Shown: piece after piece, positions 1-10,579 of the stretch | Position numbering within the stretch: position 1 is the first letter of the stretch | How the letters are laid out: every line of letters starts with the position of its first letter | DNA from: Russula earlei | Taxonomy: Eukaryota > Basidiomycota > Agaricomycetes > Russulales > Russulaceae | Assembly: GCA_025769875.1 (NCBI GenBank) | Contig: JAGFNK010000063.1 | Coordinates: 1 to 64,000 of the forward strand | Length of the DNA: 64,000 nt | Direction: 5' to 3' | Position numbers and translations under genes: made by a program | The notes under the pieces: generated by a model | Databases searched by the model: none | The model's input: the letters and a program-made list of their open reading frames with translations, nothing else | Told to the model about the DNA's origin: nothing

Positions 1-29
1 CTTAGTGATCAGCAGTACGTGTCTTGACA
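1..29 (+). repeat. 3' tail of an LTR-A copy
   Basis: The first 29 bases match the last 29 bases of the LTR-A family, ending in GTACGTGTCTTGACA. The rest of this LTR lies upstream of the window. It interrupts the gag gene of element A: the uninterrupted paralogue on the minus strand near 35620 reads straight through this point. The base block GCTCC at 30-34 would be the right copy of the 5-bp TSD; the left copy is off-window. Confidence 0.9.
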
Positions 30-962
30 GCTCCAGCACCACAAGGCACTAATGGGTCCCTCAGTGGCAAAGAACCCACCGCCTTCACAGGGGAGAGGAA
101 CAAAACAAAAAGATTCATCATGGAATTCAACCTATTCTGGGGCCTCAATGATGATAAAGCAGTAATGGTTTCCCCTTTTAAGCGAACAATGCTGGCCCTC
201 TCCTATATTCAAGGAGAAAAGGTTGAAGAATGGGTTAATTCACAAGCAACCACACTCAGGGAAAAGGTGAACAGGGCCCAGAATCCCGTCAACAGAATGG
301 ATGAAGCATTATGGAATGACTTTGTCACAGATTTTACGTTCAAATTCACTAACGTTGCAGAGAAAGAAGATGCCCAAGCAGCTCTCGCCAAACACACAAT
401 GAAGGAATCCCTCGACGATTACATTTCCACCTTCGAACAACTTCTGAATAAAACAGGGTGGCCAGAAACGGACGTTATTGCTATCAAAAGCTTCAAAAAT
501 GGGCTAAAAATTGGACTCTACTGCGCGATCTTAAACAGAGATGTCTGGCCCACCACTCTTCAAGAATGGAAGGAGGAGGCCAGAAGACAGCATCGACATT
601 TCATCACCATCAGAGAGAAGCTCAAAGGAAAAACTACACACTCCCCCTCAGAACACAAACCCCATCACCCTGACCGAATGCAAGTGGATGCCATCAAAAC
701 CAACTTCAAAAAACTCACTGAAGAAGAAAGAAAACAATTGGCGAAGGAAGGATGTTGTTTCCGCTGCCGAGAGAAAGGCCACCTTAGCCAAGAATGCCCC
801 AAAAATACTACCCCTACCACTTCCAAAGCACGAATCACCGAACCAACCCCAGAGCCACCTAAGGAGGAAGAAGCTGCCACTATGGTGGCCCGCATGAAAA
901 CTTTACCAGCAGAGGATAGAGCCAAACTTTGGGATCTTATCCTCAAAGAGGATTTTCTCTAG
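30..962 (+). pseudogene. gag: Gag of element A, N-terminus missing
   Basis: Open frame of about 310 codons that starts inside the LTR-A tail, so no genuine start codon is present; the first frame-setting codon is TTG at 24 in LTR sequence. The capsid-like part spans roughly residues 25-200. A CCHC zinc knuckle (CFRCREKGHLSQEC, about 754-795) follows, then an acidic C-terminus ending in EDFL and TAG at 960. The A2 copy shows that Gag normally begins several hundred bases further upstream. It would form the virus-like particle and bind genomic RNA. The remaining frame has no internal stop. Confidence 0.9.
950..956 (+). promoter_or_regulatory. -1 frameshift slippery heptamer GGATTTT at gag/pol junction
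   Basis: Gag reads GAG GAT TTT CTC TAG here, and the pol frame (GGA TTT TCT CTA GGC) is the -1 frame. GGAUUUU is an established -1 slippery heptamer in dianthoviruses. The same heptamer occurs at the equivalent point in A2, D, E and F, which makes chance unlikely. Confidence 0.75.
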
Positions 963-1339
963 GCCAAGGTACAACAGTCAGTACTAAGGCCCAAATAGAT
1001 ACCATTGTTCAACGTAAAAGACTCAATGAAAGTTCCCTTTATGATCACAACAAATGGAAAGACTGGCCAAGCACTCCTAGACAGTGGAGCAACAGAAAAT
1101 TTCATTAGTCAAGGAATTGTGGAAAATTTACAAATTCCACTTTGAACTCTCAGGACCCCCAGACCCATCATCAATGTAGATGGCACCAGTAACCAAGGAG
1201 GAGCAGTAACCCACTATGCTCATATGGCCGTACATCATGGCCCCACCACATGACTTCTCACATTTTACGTCACAAATTTGGGAGAAGATAGAATGATCTT
1301 CGGCTATCCCTTTCTAAAAGCGTTGAACCCCCTTGTCAA
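957..1339 (+). pseudogene. pol: Pol of element A: protease segment
   Basis: Retropepsin-like domain with the active-site signature LLDSGATENF at about 1075-1104 and the downstream GYPFLKALNP element near 1305-1330. In-frame TGA codons at about 1144 and 1251 correspond to CGA arginine codons in the A2 copy. A one-base disturbance lies upstream of the active site near 1010-1030. The reading frame is cut at 1340 by an LTR-A insertion and resumes at 2174. The protease would process Gag and Pol. Confidence 0.85.
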
Positions 1340-2168
1340 TGTTATGAACCAAGGCCAGGTCCTGACCCTAGATGGTCCTATTTCACTCAAGAGAGACCTC
1401 TCTCATTTTGCATTACCAACTCCCTTCCATTTTCTGGGCTATCCCTCCTGCAGTGCAAGATATCGCTATTGCAAAGGCACTATAACACGACCAGGCACCC
1501 GTTTCCTAATCGGGTAATCATCGCGTGGCAGCCACATGGTTACCCAGCCACCAAGAACCCAAAACAGTGGCACAAACTCTTAGAAACCATTGCATAACTC
1601 ATCTGACATCATCAAGGCTCCAATGACATCATAGCTGACTGAGCGACTCCACAGTGACCTCATAGGCTCACTAAGCACTCCACAGTGATATCATAATGAT
1701 GTCATCGCTCCACAATGATCAGTAATGCGCTCAGTAAGCCTGAAACTTGACACAAGCAAGTTTATGCCTCTGTAGTCCTATTGGATGGTACCAAAACATC
1801 TAAAATAGTCCCAGTTCTTTGTAATTGACCCTGTACACTGTATATAAGCCCCAATGAAGTATGGCAGTCGTCAGACTGTCCATTTGTGATACTCTCATCT
1901 TCCTGGGTACTCCCCCGCGACCGCTCAGTCTAAAGATTCCCCTCGCTTCCAAGGAACTCTTCAACGACCGCCTTGTTTAAAGTCTTCTCGCTACACTGGC
2001 CTCCAGCCTTCGCCTTTGTCTCTTGCAACACCTACCAGTCCCCATCTGGTACCTCCTCGTCATTTGGCTCATCCTCCTGTTCAACGCCGCCTTCGCCACG
2101 TATCATCTGTTCCGAGCCTTGCCCACCTGCTCCTGAGTCCTTAGTGATCAGCAGTACGTGTCTTGACA
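1340..2168 (+). repeat. Solo LTR-A (829 bp) with TSD GTCAA
   Basis: Begins TGTTATGAACC and ends GTGTCTTGACA. A perfect 5-bp duplication GTCAA flanks it (1335-1339 and 2169-2173). The A2 copy near 34311 has the empty site. No internal region is present, so this is a solo LTR left by LTR-LTR recombination. Short reading frames inside it recur in every LTR-A copy and are not genes. Confidence 0.97.
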
Positions 2169-2173
2169 GTCAA

Positions 2174-3634
2174 CTGGAGCACTGGTCGCCTAAGAAACCA
2201 CCTAGGGGTCCTTCTCATTCCTGTACCTCTAGCTGAATCACCAAGAATACGAACTGCACAAATCAGGACAACTGTTATCCCCCCCAAATATCTACAACAT
2301 CAAAAGGTTTTCTCGGAAGAAGCAGCCAAACGACTCCCACCCAGTCGGGGAGAACTCGACTTTAGAATCACCCTGAAACCTGACGCCCCCAAATTCCTTG
2401 ATTGTCGAACTTACCCACTCCCCCAGAACAAGAAGCAAGAATTATCAAGACAAATACAAGAAGACCTAGCCAAGGGTTTTATCAAGGATGGCGTCTCAGA
2501 TTTCGTATCCCCTATTTTCTTTGTTCAGAAAAAGGATGGCACCGCCCCATGAATGGTAGTCGACTACCAAAAGCTCAATAATGCCACAGTCCCTGATTAC
2601 CATGCCTTACCCAACATGGAAGAACAATTGCACCAACTAAGGGGCAAAACCACCTTCAGCAAATCTGATGTCCAAGCTGGCTACAATAACATTCTGATCC
2701 ACCCTGAAGACCAACACAAACGCGCCTTTAAAACTCAATTTGGCACCTTCATCCCCATGGTAATGGGCTTCAGCTTTACCAATGCCCCAGCCACCTTCCA
2801 ACGAGCAATGAACCATACCCTACGACCCTGGCTTCTAAAATACCCAGAGAATACCTGCAACTACCTAGACGATGTGGCAATAGCCACAGGAGTGGGAGAA
2901 GAGCTCCTTCACCAACAAATCACACACGAGTTCCTTGACCTGCTCGAAAGAGACTCCTATTTCCTGAAAGCATCAAAATGCGCCTTTGAACAACACAAAA
3001 TTGATTTCCTGGGTTTTTGGATCAACCAAGGAACCCTCAAAATTGACCCAGTCAAAATGGACAGCCTCAAAAATTGGCCGAGACCCCCTAACAATCTGAA
3101 ACAGGTACAACAAATCATGGGCACCCTCAATTACCAATGGCCATTTATCCGAGACTTTGGAAAAATAGCTCACCCCATTTTTTCTACAATCAAGAAAGGA
3201 ACCCCCTTTCTCTGGACCCCAGGAGCAACCACAGCCCTAGAAACCTTGATAGCAGCAGTCTGCGATGACCCTGAACTTTACACTGCCAACCCTGACCTCC
3301 CATACAAATTAGAAACTGATGCCTCACAATTTGCCACCGGAGCTATCCTCTTCCAAAAGGACCAGAGAGGAAAGAGGAAAATGATCAGGAATATGTCACA
3401 CGCGTTCAACGAAGCAGAAAGGAACTACCCAGTCTGGGATAGGGAATTCCTAGCTCTGATCCTTGCACTCCAACACTGGCAATATCTATTAGTCGGAACT
3501 AAACACCCCATCAGGATTTTCACAGACCACGCTAACCTGGCTCACTACCGGCTCCCTCACAAAATCAACCGAAGAATTGCCGGATACATCTCAACACTTG
3601 CAGATTACCACTTCAAAATCCACAACAAACCCGG
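2174..3634 (+). pseudogene. pol: Pol of element A: reverse transcriptase and RNase H
   Basis: Reading continues from the protease segment. RT motifs in order: the FFVQKKDG region near 2516, VVDYQKLNN near 2555, the NAPATFQRAMN block near 2780 and the catalytic YLDD at about 2863-2874. The Ty3-type RNase H follows with LETDASQFATGAILF near 3310 and TDHANLAHYR near 3523. One TGA at 2550 replaces a CGA conserved in A2. The frame is interrupted at 3635 by a minus-strand LTR-A. Confidence 0.93.
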
Positions 3635-4463
3635 TGTCAAGACACATACTGCTGATCCATGTGGACTCAGGAGCAGGTGGGCAAGGTTCGGAACAGATGG
3701 TACGCAGCGTAGGCAGCGTTGAACAAGAGGACAAGCCAAATGACTAAGATATACCAGATGGGGACTGGTATGTGTAACTGGAGGCAGAGGCGAAGGTTAG
3801 AAGCCAGTGCAACGAGAGGGCTTTAAACAAGGTGGTCGTGGAAGAGTACCTTGGAAGCAAGGGGAGTCTTTAAACTGAGCGGTCACGGGGGAGTACCCAG
3901 GAAGATGAGCGTATCACAAATGGACAGTCTGACGACTGCCATACTTCATTGGGGCTTATATACAGTGTACAGGGTCAATTACAAAGAACTGGGACTATTC
4001 TAGACTCTTTGGTACCATCCAATAGGACTACAGAGGCATAAACTTGCTTGTGTCAAGTTTCAGGCTTACTGAGTGCATTACTGATCATTGTGGAGCGATG
4101 ACATCATTATGATATCACTGTGGGGCGCTTAGTGAGCCTATGAGGTCACTGTGGAGTCACTCAGTCAGCCATGATGTCATTGGAGCCTTGATGACGTCAG
4201 ATGAGTTATGCAATGGTTTCTAAGAGTTTGTGCCGCTGTTTTGGGTTCCTGGTGGCTGGGTGACCATGTGGCTGCCACGCGATGATTACCCGATTAGGAA
4301 ACGGGTGCCTGGTCATGTTATAGTGCCTTTGCAATAGCGATATCTTGCACTGCAGGAGGGATAGCCTAGAAAACAGAAGGGAGTTGGTGATGCAAAATGA
4401 GAGAGGTCTCTCTTGAGTGAAATAGGACCATCTATGGCCAGGGCCTGGCCTTGGTTCGTAACA
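3635..4463 (-). repeat. Solo LTR-A, minus orientation, imperfect TSD
   Basis: Plus-strand ends are TGTCAAGACAC and TTCGTAACA. The flanks are CCCGG (3630-3634) and CCCAG (4464-4468), both one transition away from the CCTGG of the empty site in A2. This copy keeps an intact TGACGTCA palindrome at 4192-4199 that other copies have as TGACATCA. Confidence 0.93.
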
Positions 4464-4468
4464 CCCAG

Positions 4469-4923
4469 AATCTCCAATCGCACGGACGCTCTCTCATGAC
4501 GACCTGACCACAATGATGGGTCAGGAGATAACCAGAACATTACAGCACTACCTGACAAACTTTTTATTCACACACTTCACACTGAGGACCTCTACGAGCA
4601 GGTGCTAACCAAACAAAGAAAAAGAAAGTCAGACCTCCTCATGTGGAAGGTCAAACATGGTCTTCTAGAAGAAGACGGTGCACTATTCAAAGATGGGAAG
4701 TTGGTGGTACCATATCAAGAACCCCTTTTATGAAGAATCTTGCATACCTATCACGACAGTATCCTTGGCGGGCACACAGAAAATGCCCAGACCTTATACT
4801 GAATCCAAGAATCCTTCTGGTGGCCAAAAATGGCCTACTTCATCAGGGACTACATCCGAGGCTGGGCCACCTGTCAAACTAACAAGTCTTCCACACATCC
4901 AACTTGCCCCCCAGTTTACCCCA
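4469..4923 (+). pseudogene. pol: Pol of element A: integrase zinc-binding region
   Basis: Encodes the linker after RNase H and the HHCC-type N-terminal integrase domain: HDSILGGH near 4751, SFWWPKMAYFIRDYIRG near 4808, then a Cys pair in CQTN near 4873. The frame stays alignable with A2 (32420-32800, minus) and is split at 4924 by an LTR-B. This domain helps integrase bind DNA ends and multimerise. Confidence 0.87.
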
Positions 4924-5885
4924 TGTCATGAACTAGTCTCCGGAGAGGGCCCTTGAAGGACCCTTCCTTATAGGAGGAAACTCAGTCTCTATGGTGTTAC
5001 CCTGTTCACACGAGCAAAAGGGGTGAGTAGAGGTGTCCACAATATCACGCACGCATTGTTGCACGAGCGATTCTCAGCACAATCGACATACAGCAAGCCC
5101 CACTTAATGGCAACCATTCTAGCAATAAAAGACAGTATTAGGGCCCTCCTAGGGACCCTTTAGGATGACTCTAGGTGCCCTACAATAAGCACTAACCTAA
5201 CATCAAAGACCCTACAACACGTTATTAGACCGACTCTAATAACTATAGAACGGACTAGAAGGCAATACTAAGGACCTTAATAGAAGTATTAGGGTTGACT
5301 TTAAGGACCCTAATAGAACTATAGGAGGGCCTTACAAGATAATGCTATTCCCTGACCCAACTACAAGTCCTCAAATGACCGGCCCTAAACTAATTAGTAG
5401 AAAATGAATCAGGTGCTCGCACGTGCACTAGAACAGTAAACATGTGGACAATGAAAGCTCTTACTCATCAGGAGAAGCCTTCTTACTCAGCAGATTACTG
5501 AGCATGACTGAGCATGCTCAGTAAGCGCACTCCGACTTCTTACTCATCGTTCTATTGTGCTTGATAACAAGGTTATGACTTGGTCTCTATTTAGCAGTCC
5601 CCTTGTAGTATATAAGGGCTCAATAAAGTAGTGGACAGTCCCCAGACTGTCCATTTGATTACGGCACTCTCCATCCCTGGGGTACTTCTTTAAGGACCGC
5701 CCCCTTGTGACTATTCTGGCTTCTCCTCTGCGTGACTGCTCAACTCTCACAGTAACAGTGCCTCTCTGGTATTTGTTACTACTCTGGACTCTACTCCTTG
5801 CCCACGCCGTCTTGGACGTCTATTGACTCGTCTCTGAGCTTATCCCTCACTCTTGAACTGGATAGTTCAACAGTGAGTCTTGACA
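4924..5885 (+). repeat. Solo LTR-B (962 bp) with TSD CCCCA
   Basis: Begins TGTCATGAAC and ends GTGAGTCTTGACA, with perfect flanks CCCCA at 4919-4923 and 5886-5890. It carries the family's TATATAAG/AATAAA promoter-polyA pair and the AGACTGTCCA start region near 5645. The start has diverged (AACTAGTC where other copies have AACCATTC). Confidence 0.97.
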
Positions 5886-5890
5886 CCCCA

Positions 5891-6611
5891 TTCCCCCAGA
5901 ATTTCAAAAACCCTTCCAAACTGTTGCCATTGACTGGATCGTTGACCTCCCACCATCAGAAGGGAATAACACCATCATGACAATCACTGACCATGACTCC
6001 ACCAAAGCAGCTATATTCATACCTTGCCGTAAAGACATGGGAACCCTGCAGATGGCCAAACTATTCCTACATTATGCCTTCCCATGGACCAGAGTTCCCT
6101 CCAAGATTATTTCTGACTGCGACTCCCACTTTACCTCCAACCTGTTTCAAGAAATCTCCTGAATCCTCAGAATTAATCAAAATCTGAGTACCACCTACCA
6201 CCCCCAAACTGACAGACAATCAGAAAGGACCAATCAGACCCTGGAAATGTACTTACACATCTACACAGGGGAAAAACAAGAAGAATGGATGCACTGGCTC
6301 CCCATAGCCCAATATCATTTTAATGCCCACAAATCCACCACCACCAAGAGAACCCCATACGAACTTCTCATAGGCTTTAACCCTCAAGGGCTTGGCACCC
6401 AACTTAAGTCCAAATTCCCTGGAATCCAAGAATGACTTCAAGCACTGAAGGATATGAGGGAAGCAGCACAAGAAGCGATGAGGAAGACACAAAACAATTG
6501 GATCAAAGAAACTAAGTTCAAGGGTTTTGAAGAAGGGCAGAAGGTTTGGTTAGAAGGCACTAACCTAAAAAACCCCCATCAATTTCAAAAGTTCCGTCCT
6601 AAGTGGTTTGG
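5891..6611 (+). pseudogene. pol: Pol of element A: integrase catalytic core
   Basis: The DDE core starts with AIDWIVDLPPSEGNN near 5925, continues through ITDHDSTKAAIFIPCRKDM, the second catalytic Asp region (IISDCDSHFTSN, about 6108-6140) and the third at the TDRQSERTNQTLE block near 6209. TGA codons at 6160 and 6433 replace CGA of A2. The GPF-like module is split at 6612 by LTR-C. This enzyme inserts cDNA into the genome. Confidence 0.9.
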
Positions 6612-7199
6612 TGTTAAGGCTCCAAAGTGCCTTAAATAAGATCAATGGTCGTGTCTATAAACATGTCCTACCAATGCAGATATGCTTGAGTCAAGCAAGC
6701 AATACTCATGGAGGGGAAGGAGTGTTAGATCCTTCTAGAGTATGACAACAAGATGAGAGGAGCTCTGCAGATGGGGTAGGAGTCAACTGTTTGGGATTGG
6801 CAAACTAAGTTGAGCTTAAGGCTCAACTGTTTCTACTGGAGGCTTTATATAGCCCTACAGGGATAAGGTTCATGCTACTGTAGTACTGGTTGGTGCTATA
6901 GAAGCAAAAGGCGGCTCATAGAAGCGAGGTTGCTTCTATGTAAACGATCTCGGTGCTGGAAGCATTAAGTGCTTCCCCAATCAAGGAATTGACGTACGTG
7001 GCGGTACAGGAACATCTGGGACAGAAGCAATGCTACTCATTGCTTCTTCAGTACATCTTCTGAAAGATACGATCAACGTGCTCCAAATGTGATATCAAGG
7101 AACATAAACGATCAAGATCTGACACACGCATAATGCAAACAGTGCAGTCCATAGTTCAGGTGTTCCGGCATCTTCCGGACCCCAAACCACTCGGTAACA
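6612..7199 (-). repeat. Solo LTR-C (588 bp), TSD TTTGG/TTCGG
   Basis: Termini are TGTTAAGG and GGTAACA. The flanks TTTGG (6607-6611) and TTCGG (7200-7204) differ by one CpG-type transition; A2 has the empty site. A TATATAAAG box readable on the minus strand, and the purine tract beside the second copy at 12264, both say the element is transcribed on the minus strand. Several AGAAGCA/TGCTTCT repeats lie in its U3-like part. Confidence 0.88.
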
Positions 7200-7204
7200 T
7201 TCGG

Positions 7205-7525
7205 CCCTTTTACCATCACCAAGAGAATCTCTCATGTCGCTTACCAACTCCAACTTCCCCCCCAATGGAGTATCCATAATGTGTTTCACACCTCCCTCCT
7301 ATCCCCAGTCACAGAAACAGCTGAGCATGGACCGAACTTCCCTGAACCACCACCCGATCTCCTGTCAGGAGAATACAAAGTTGAAAAGATCACCGCCCAA
7401 CAGACCCATAGAAATTGACTCCAATACAGGGTCCGATGGAAGGGATACTCCGCAGCAGAAGACACATGGGAACCCCTCTCTAACCTTAAAAATGCCCAAG
7501 ATGCCATCACCATGTTCCACCTAGG
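7205..7525 (+). pseudogene. pol: Pol of element A: integrase C-terminus and chromodomain
   Basis: Resumes the GPF module (GPFTITKRISHVAYQLQLP) and the HNVFHTSLLSPV block. A chromodomain follows at about 7361-7522, with EYKVEKI, YRVRWKGYSAAEDTWEP and a C-terminal helix. A TGA at about 7413 sits between the first strand and YRVRWKG. A2 has a TGA at exactly the same codon. Chromodomains of this class direct integration to marked chromatin. Confidence 0.9.
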
Positions 7526-9227
7526 ACAACCCACTAGACTCCATACCATGTCTCTCTCTAACCTTGATCCCACAGAATCACATCACTCAGACAAAAGTCT
7601 AGATGACCTAGAAGGCCAGTTTCAAAACCTTATGATACAACAACGTACCTTACTCCCCTGAATTAACTCTCGTAACCCCCCTTCTTATTCTGTTAATGAT
7701 CCAACTATCCCCAACCGCGGACATACCATCTTTGACATAACCGCCAGGGAACAACTTTTTTCCAGGATTCTTTCCCCTGGCGACTTCCACGGATTTCAAC
7801 TTCTCATGATGGACCCCCGTTTCTCAGAGGTTCATTTATCCATACAAAGAACAATACTTACAGATTTGGTATGGAATCACATTATATGATTGGCCTCCAT
7901 AAATACCCCCACTCCTTCAGAGTGGTCAGCTTGGCATCACGAACACGCTACCTCCGCTTACAATACTCCTATGTCGTCTCCCGCTTCCAACTCGTCCCCT
8001 CTGCCTGTCCTCACCCCTTTCCCCACCATCAAACAAGAGCCCCTTTCACCCAAAGTCATCCAACATATCATTGACCAACGCACCCTCATCGTCCCAGAAG
8101 AGACCGAACTCCAGGACCTTGCCACCACCCTCAATCCACTTGCTATCTGCGAGGGGACCCCCTCACCCACCCCGACTGAAGCAGACCCCACTCACCCTGG
8201 CCCCCCCTGGTTTGTTTATGAACCTTACACACATGTTCCCCCTTTCTATATTAACGTCAATGGGTGGAAACGCCTTCTACCGTACTTATGCGTCGCCCTA
8301 TATAATGGCGAACCTATGCTGCTAGGAACTATGGGTCGAGGAGAGCCCACTTACAGAGAAAAACTCATTGCTCGGCCTGTTGTCTCTGCCCCCCACCCTT
8401 CCGTGACTGCCTCTGACCTCCGCCTCCTAATCAAGGACCATCCCTTCCACTTTGACGCCACCCAGGCTCTCGAAAACCTTCACGACCCCAGTGCTCTCAC
8501 TGACGTCTACCATCTTTGTACCAGTTCATTTCAGCTGAAAATCTTAGAGGGCAAACAGGCATCTATCCAAGGAGCCTTAAGTGTTCTACAAGGACAACTG
8601 GCTGATTGACTTCACAAGATCCAGGCTCACACCAAAGAGACCACTGCCATCCGTACCCGTCTCTGTGCCAAAAACACTTCTGTTCAAGTTTGTCATCAAC
8701 TCGACAACCTCATGACCGACGGAGGCCTCACTCGTGATACTGGACCATACTATTCACTAGCAGGGAGCTACGACAGAATCAAAGAATCAAAGGAACTGCC
8801 CACCTCTCCTTCTTCCTCATTACCCATTCATCCCCCTCTCTCCCTAACTCCCCCTCTCAAGTACCTCCCTTGTGTCATTGACCGATCCCAAAACGATGCT
8901 CCTATGGGGTCACCTTCCCACTTCCCTCAAATGTTCTCTGACAATGCTAGCACCCCTAACACCCCTCTTACTCCCGCACGAATGACTAAAGCACAGCGTC
9001 ATCAGCTCCAGAAGCGACAACACATCTGCAAACACTGCAACACCAGAGGGCACTGGAACAAAGACTGCAACAGACCCCACACCAACTGCAGCGGACAGGT
9101 GGATTGCATTCTCAGGAGGACCCACCGGAGTTACAGGGGTTTCTGCCCTAGGGCAATAGGGTCCCAAAGCGTGTGGCCAGAAGTCGAAGGCGATGAGCTT
9201 CGTGAGTCGGGTCCTGAGACCAATTAG
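7526..9227 (+). pseudogene. ORF3 of element A: accessory protein with C-terminal CCHC knuckle
   Basis: In the same frame as the chromodomain and directly continuous with it, so it may be a Pol C-terminal extension. It holds a region beginning MSLSNLDPTESHHS, a proline-rich stretch, a conserved central domain (GPPWFVYEPYTHVPPF to about residue 350), a Ser/Pro linker and a CCHC knuckle CKHCNTRGHWNKDC at 9027-9068. A basic Cys-containing tail follows. In-frame TGA codons at 7662, 7888 and 8609 mostly match CGA in A2. Function unknown; a nucleic-acid-binding role is inferred only from the knuckle. Confidence 0.75.
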
Positions 9228-9257
9228 TTTGGAGAACTAAGCGTGAGGGGGGCATGA

Positions 9258-9865
9258 TGTTGTGATCTACCCGCTTGTCAGTTCGTCCATAATTCCTTTT
9301 GTTATTGTTCTCTTGTCACCTTCGTCCCCTTGGTTACCATTTCATCCCTTGATGCTGATGGTCACTTATTGTGTTTCATCCATTGTGTTTCACTTATTAT
9401 GTTTCATCCATTGTTAAGTTACTTTCACTATTGGCTCATCTTTTATCTATTGTTCTGCTTACAGTACTGTACAGCCTCACCACATACAGTATTTAAGCGC
9501 CTGTAGAAGCTGGGGAATGCCCCAAGCTTAGCTTTGTCCCATTTCCTGTCACATCCCTTTGCCCTGTATCCTCTCAAATCACAACTTGTTTGTGCTGGCT
9601 CCTACCTTGCTTGACATCAACACACTAGGAGGAACCCTTGTGTCCCTCTCACTCCTCTCTTGCTCTATCATTGTCCTCCTCTTCTGTGAAACCAGGAGAT
9701 CAACTCTGTCTGCGGACTGAGTCATTATCAAACTCAGCCTTGAGATGCTAAACCTTTGATCCGGTCTCCTTGAGCTGGCCCCACTGAACCCCTTGAACCA
9801 AGTCACAGGGACTTGGCCCCCACTGAACCTTGAGCTAACGCTCTTACAGCCGTGACGCCGTAACA
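9258..9865 (+). repeat. LTR-D: 3' LTR of element A (608 bp)
   Basis: Starts TGTTGTGATCTACCC after a G-rich polypurine tract and ends GACGCCGTAACA. A TATTTAAG box at 9490-9497 precedes AAGCTTAGCT at 9524-9533, which is the complement of this family's primer binding site as seen in A2. Matching LTRs flank A2 at 15168-15772 and 36224-37796, and a solo copy lies at 61370-61957. Confidence 0.95.
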
Positions 9866-10025
9866 AGGCAACACTGAGGGCATGGGAGCTGGCAGGGCAG
9901 AGAAGGTGAGAGCTGGTGTGGGCGTAGGGTAGATGTAATTGTCTTTGTTGAAAGAGCACAGTGGATGTTCCCAGCAGATGTGATGAGGGTCTTGAGAAAA
10001 GATGTTGGCTGTGGTGTTGAATACT

Positions 10026-10119
10026 ACTCGGAAATCAGTTTTCGCTCATCCATGCGCCAGGGGTCGAGACGTTGGGAAATCAACTTGCAATTGTCTGGGT
10101 GGAGTCCGAGCCAGAACAT
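10026..10119 (-). pseudogene. Fragment of an element-G-type Gag
   Basis: Minus-strand translation gives FWLGLHPDNCKLISQRLDPW followed by RMDERK. This matches the C-terminal segment of the element G protein (FWLGLHPDDHKMVSRRLGPW then RMNEQ at about 54500-54580). Homology may continue weakly downstream to about 9930, where a CWEH/RWEH motif is shared. It shows that an older insertion of the same group once sat here. Confidence 0.8.
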
Positions 10120-10579
10120 GGAAAACCATCAGATATCACAAATACTTGAATTACTGTAAGACTACTTATGTTGATATGCTCCCAAAGTTTGAAGCAAATG
10201 GATGGGCTAGAACATTCAGAAAAAAAAAAAATAGCATTTTGAAGTGGGGGTCAGAGTCAACAGCAAGGATTCCCATGGGTGGCCAAGATTGTTGATTTTC
10301 TCTGTTTGGCAGTCATGTTGCAAAAATATTCATAGCATGACAACAATGTGCTCTAAAATTATGGCTGTCTTATAGCATCATTGTAAGATATTTGTCCACT
10401 CTTCTGATCAATCAAAACATTCAAAATATGTTCTCAGCTCACATAAAGCATGGCATTGGTTTAGGTGGCCAACTACCCACCCTGATACAGTAGATGGCCA
10501 TGAAATGTCTTGGAATGAAATTTGAGTCCAGACATCAAAAAAAAACATACTGCAGTCATAATGAGGACATAGAGTCCTT

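Larger units (their letters stand above)
30..9865 (+). mobile_element. Element A: chromodomain Ty3/gypsy LTR retrotransposon, 5' truncated by the window edge
   Basis: Order seen: gag, protease, reverse transcriptase, RNase H, integrase, chromodomain, ORF3, 3' LTR (9258-9865). The closely similar copy A2 on the opposite strand (15168-37796) supplies the uninterrupted sequence at every insertion site. Nested in A are LTR-A at 1340-2168 and 3635-4463, LTR-B at 4924-5885 and LTR-C at 6612-7199. Many in-frame TGA codons replace CGA, so the copy is dead. A purine-rich tract with a G6 run lies just before the 3' LTR at about 9243-9257. Confidence 0.95.

Noticed and set aside
24..29. TTG at 24 as the gag start of element A
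   Set aside because: It lies in LTR-A sequence; the A2 copy shows gag continuing upstream, and TTG is not an expected start in this setting.
1278..1517. Recurrent small ORFs inside LTR-A and LTR-B (for example those reading SLCIANSLPFSGLS or SRGVHNIARALLRERFS)
   Set aside because: They recur in every LTR copy in both orientations, start at arbitrary codons and are by-products of LTR sequence.
5041..5110. Separate gene in the repeated segment around GTGAGTAGAGGTGTCCACA
   Set aside because: The segment is the constant U3 start of LTR-B and occurs in all LTR-B copies.
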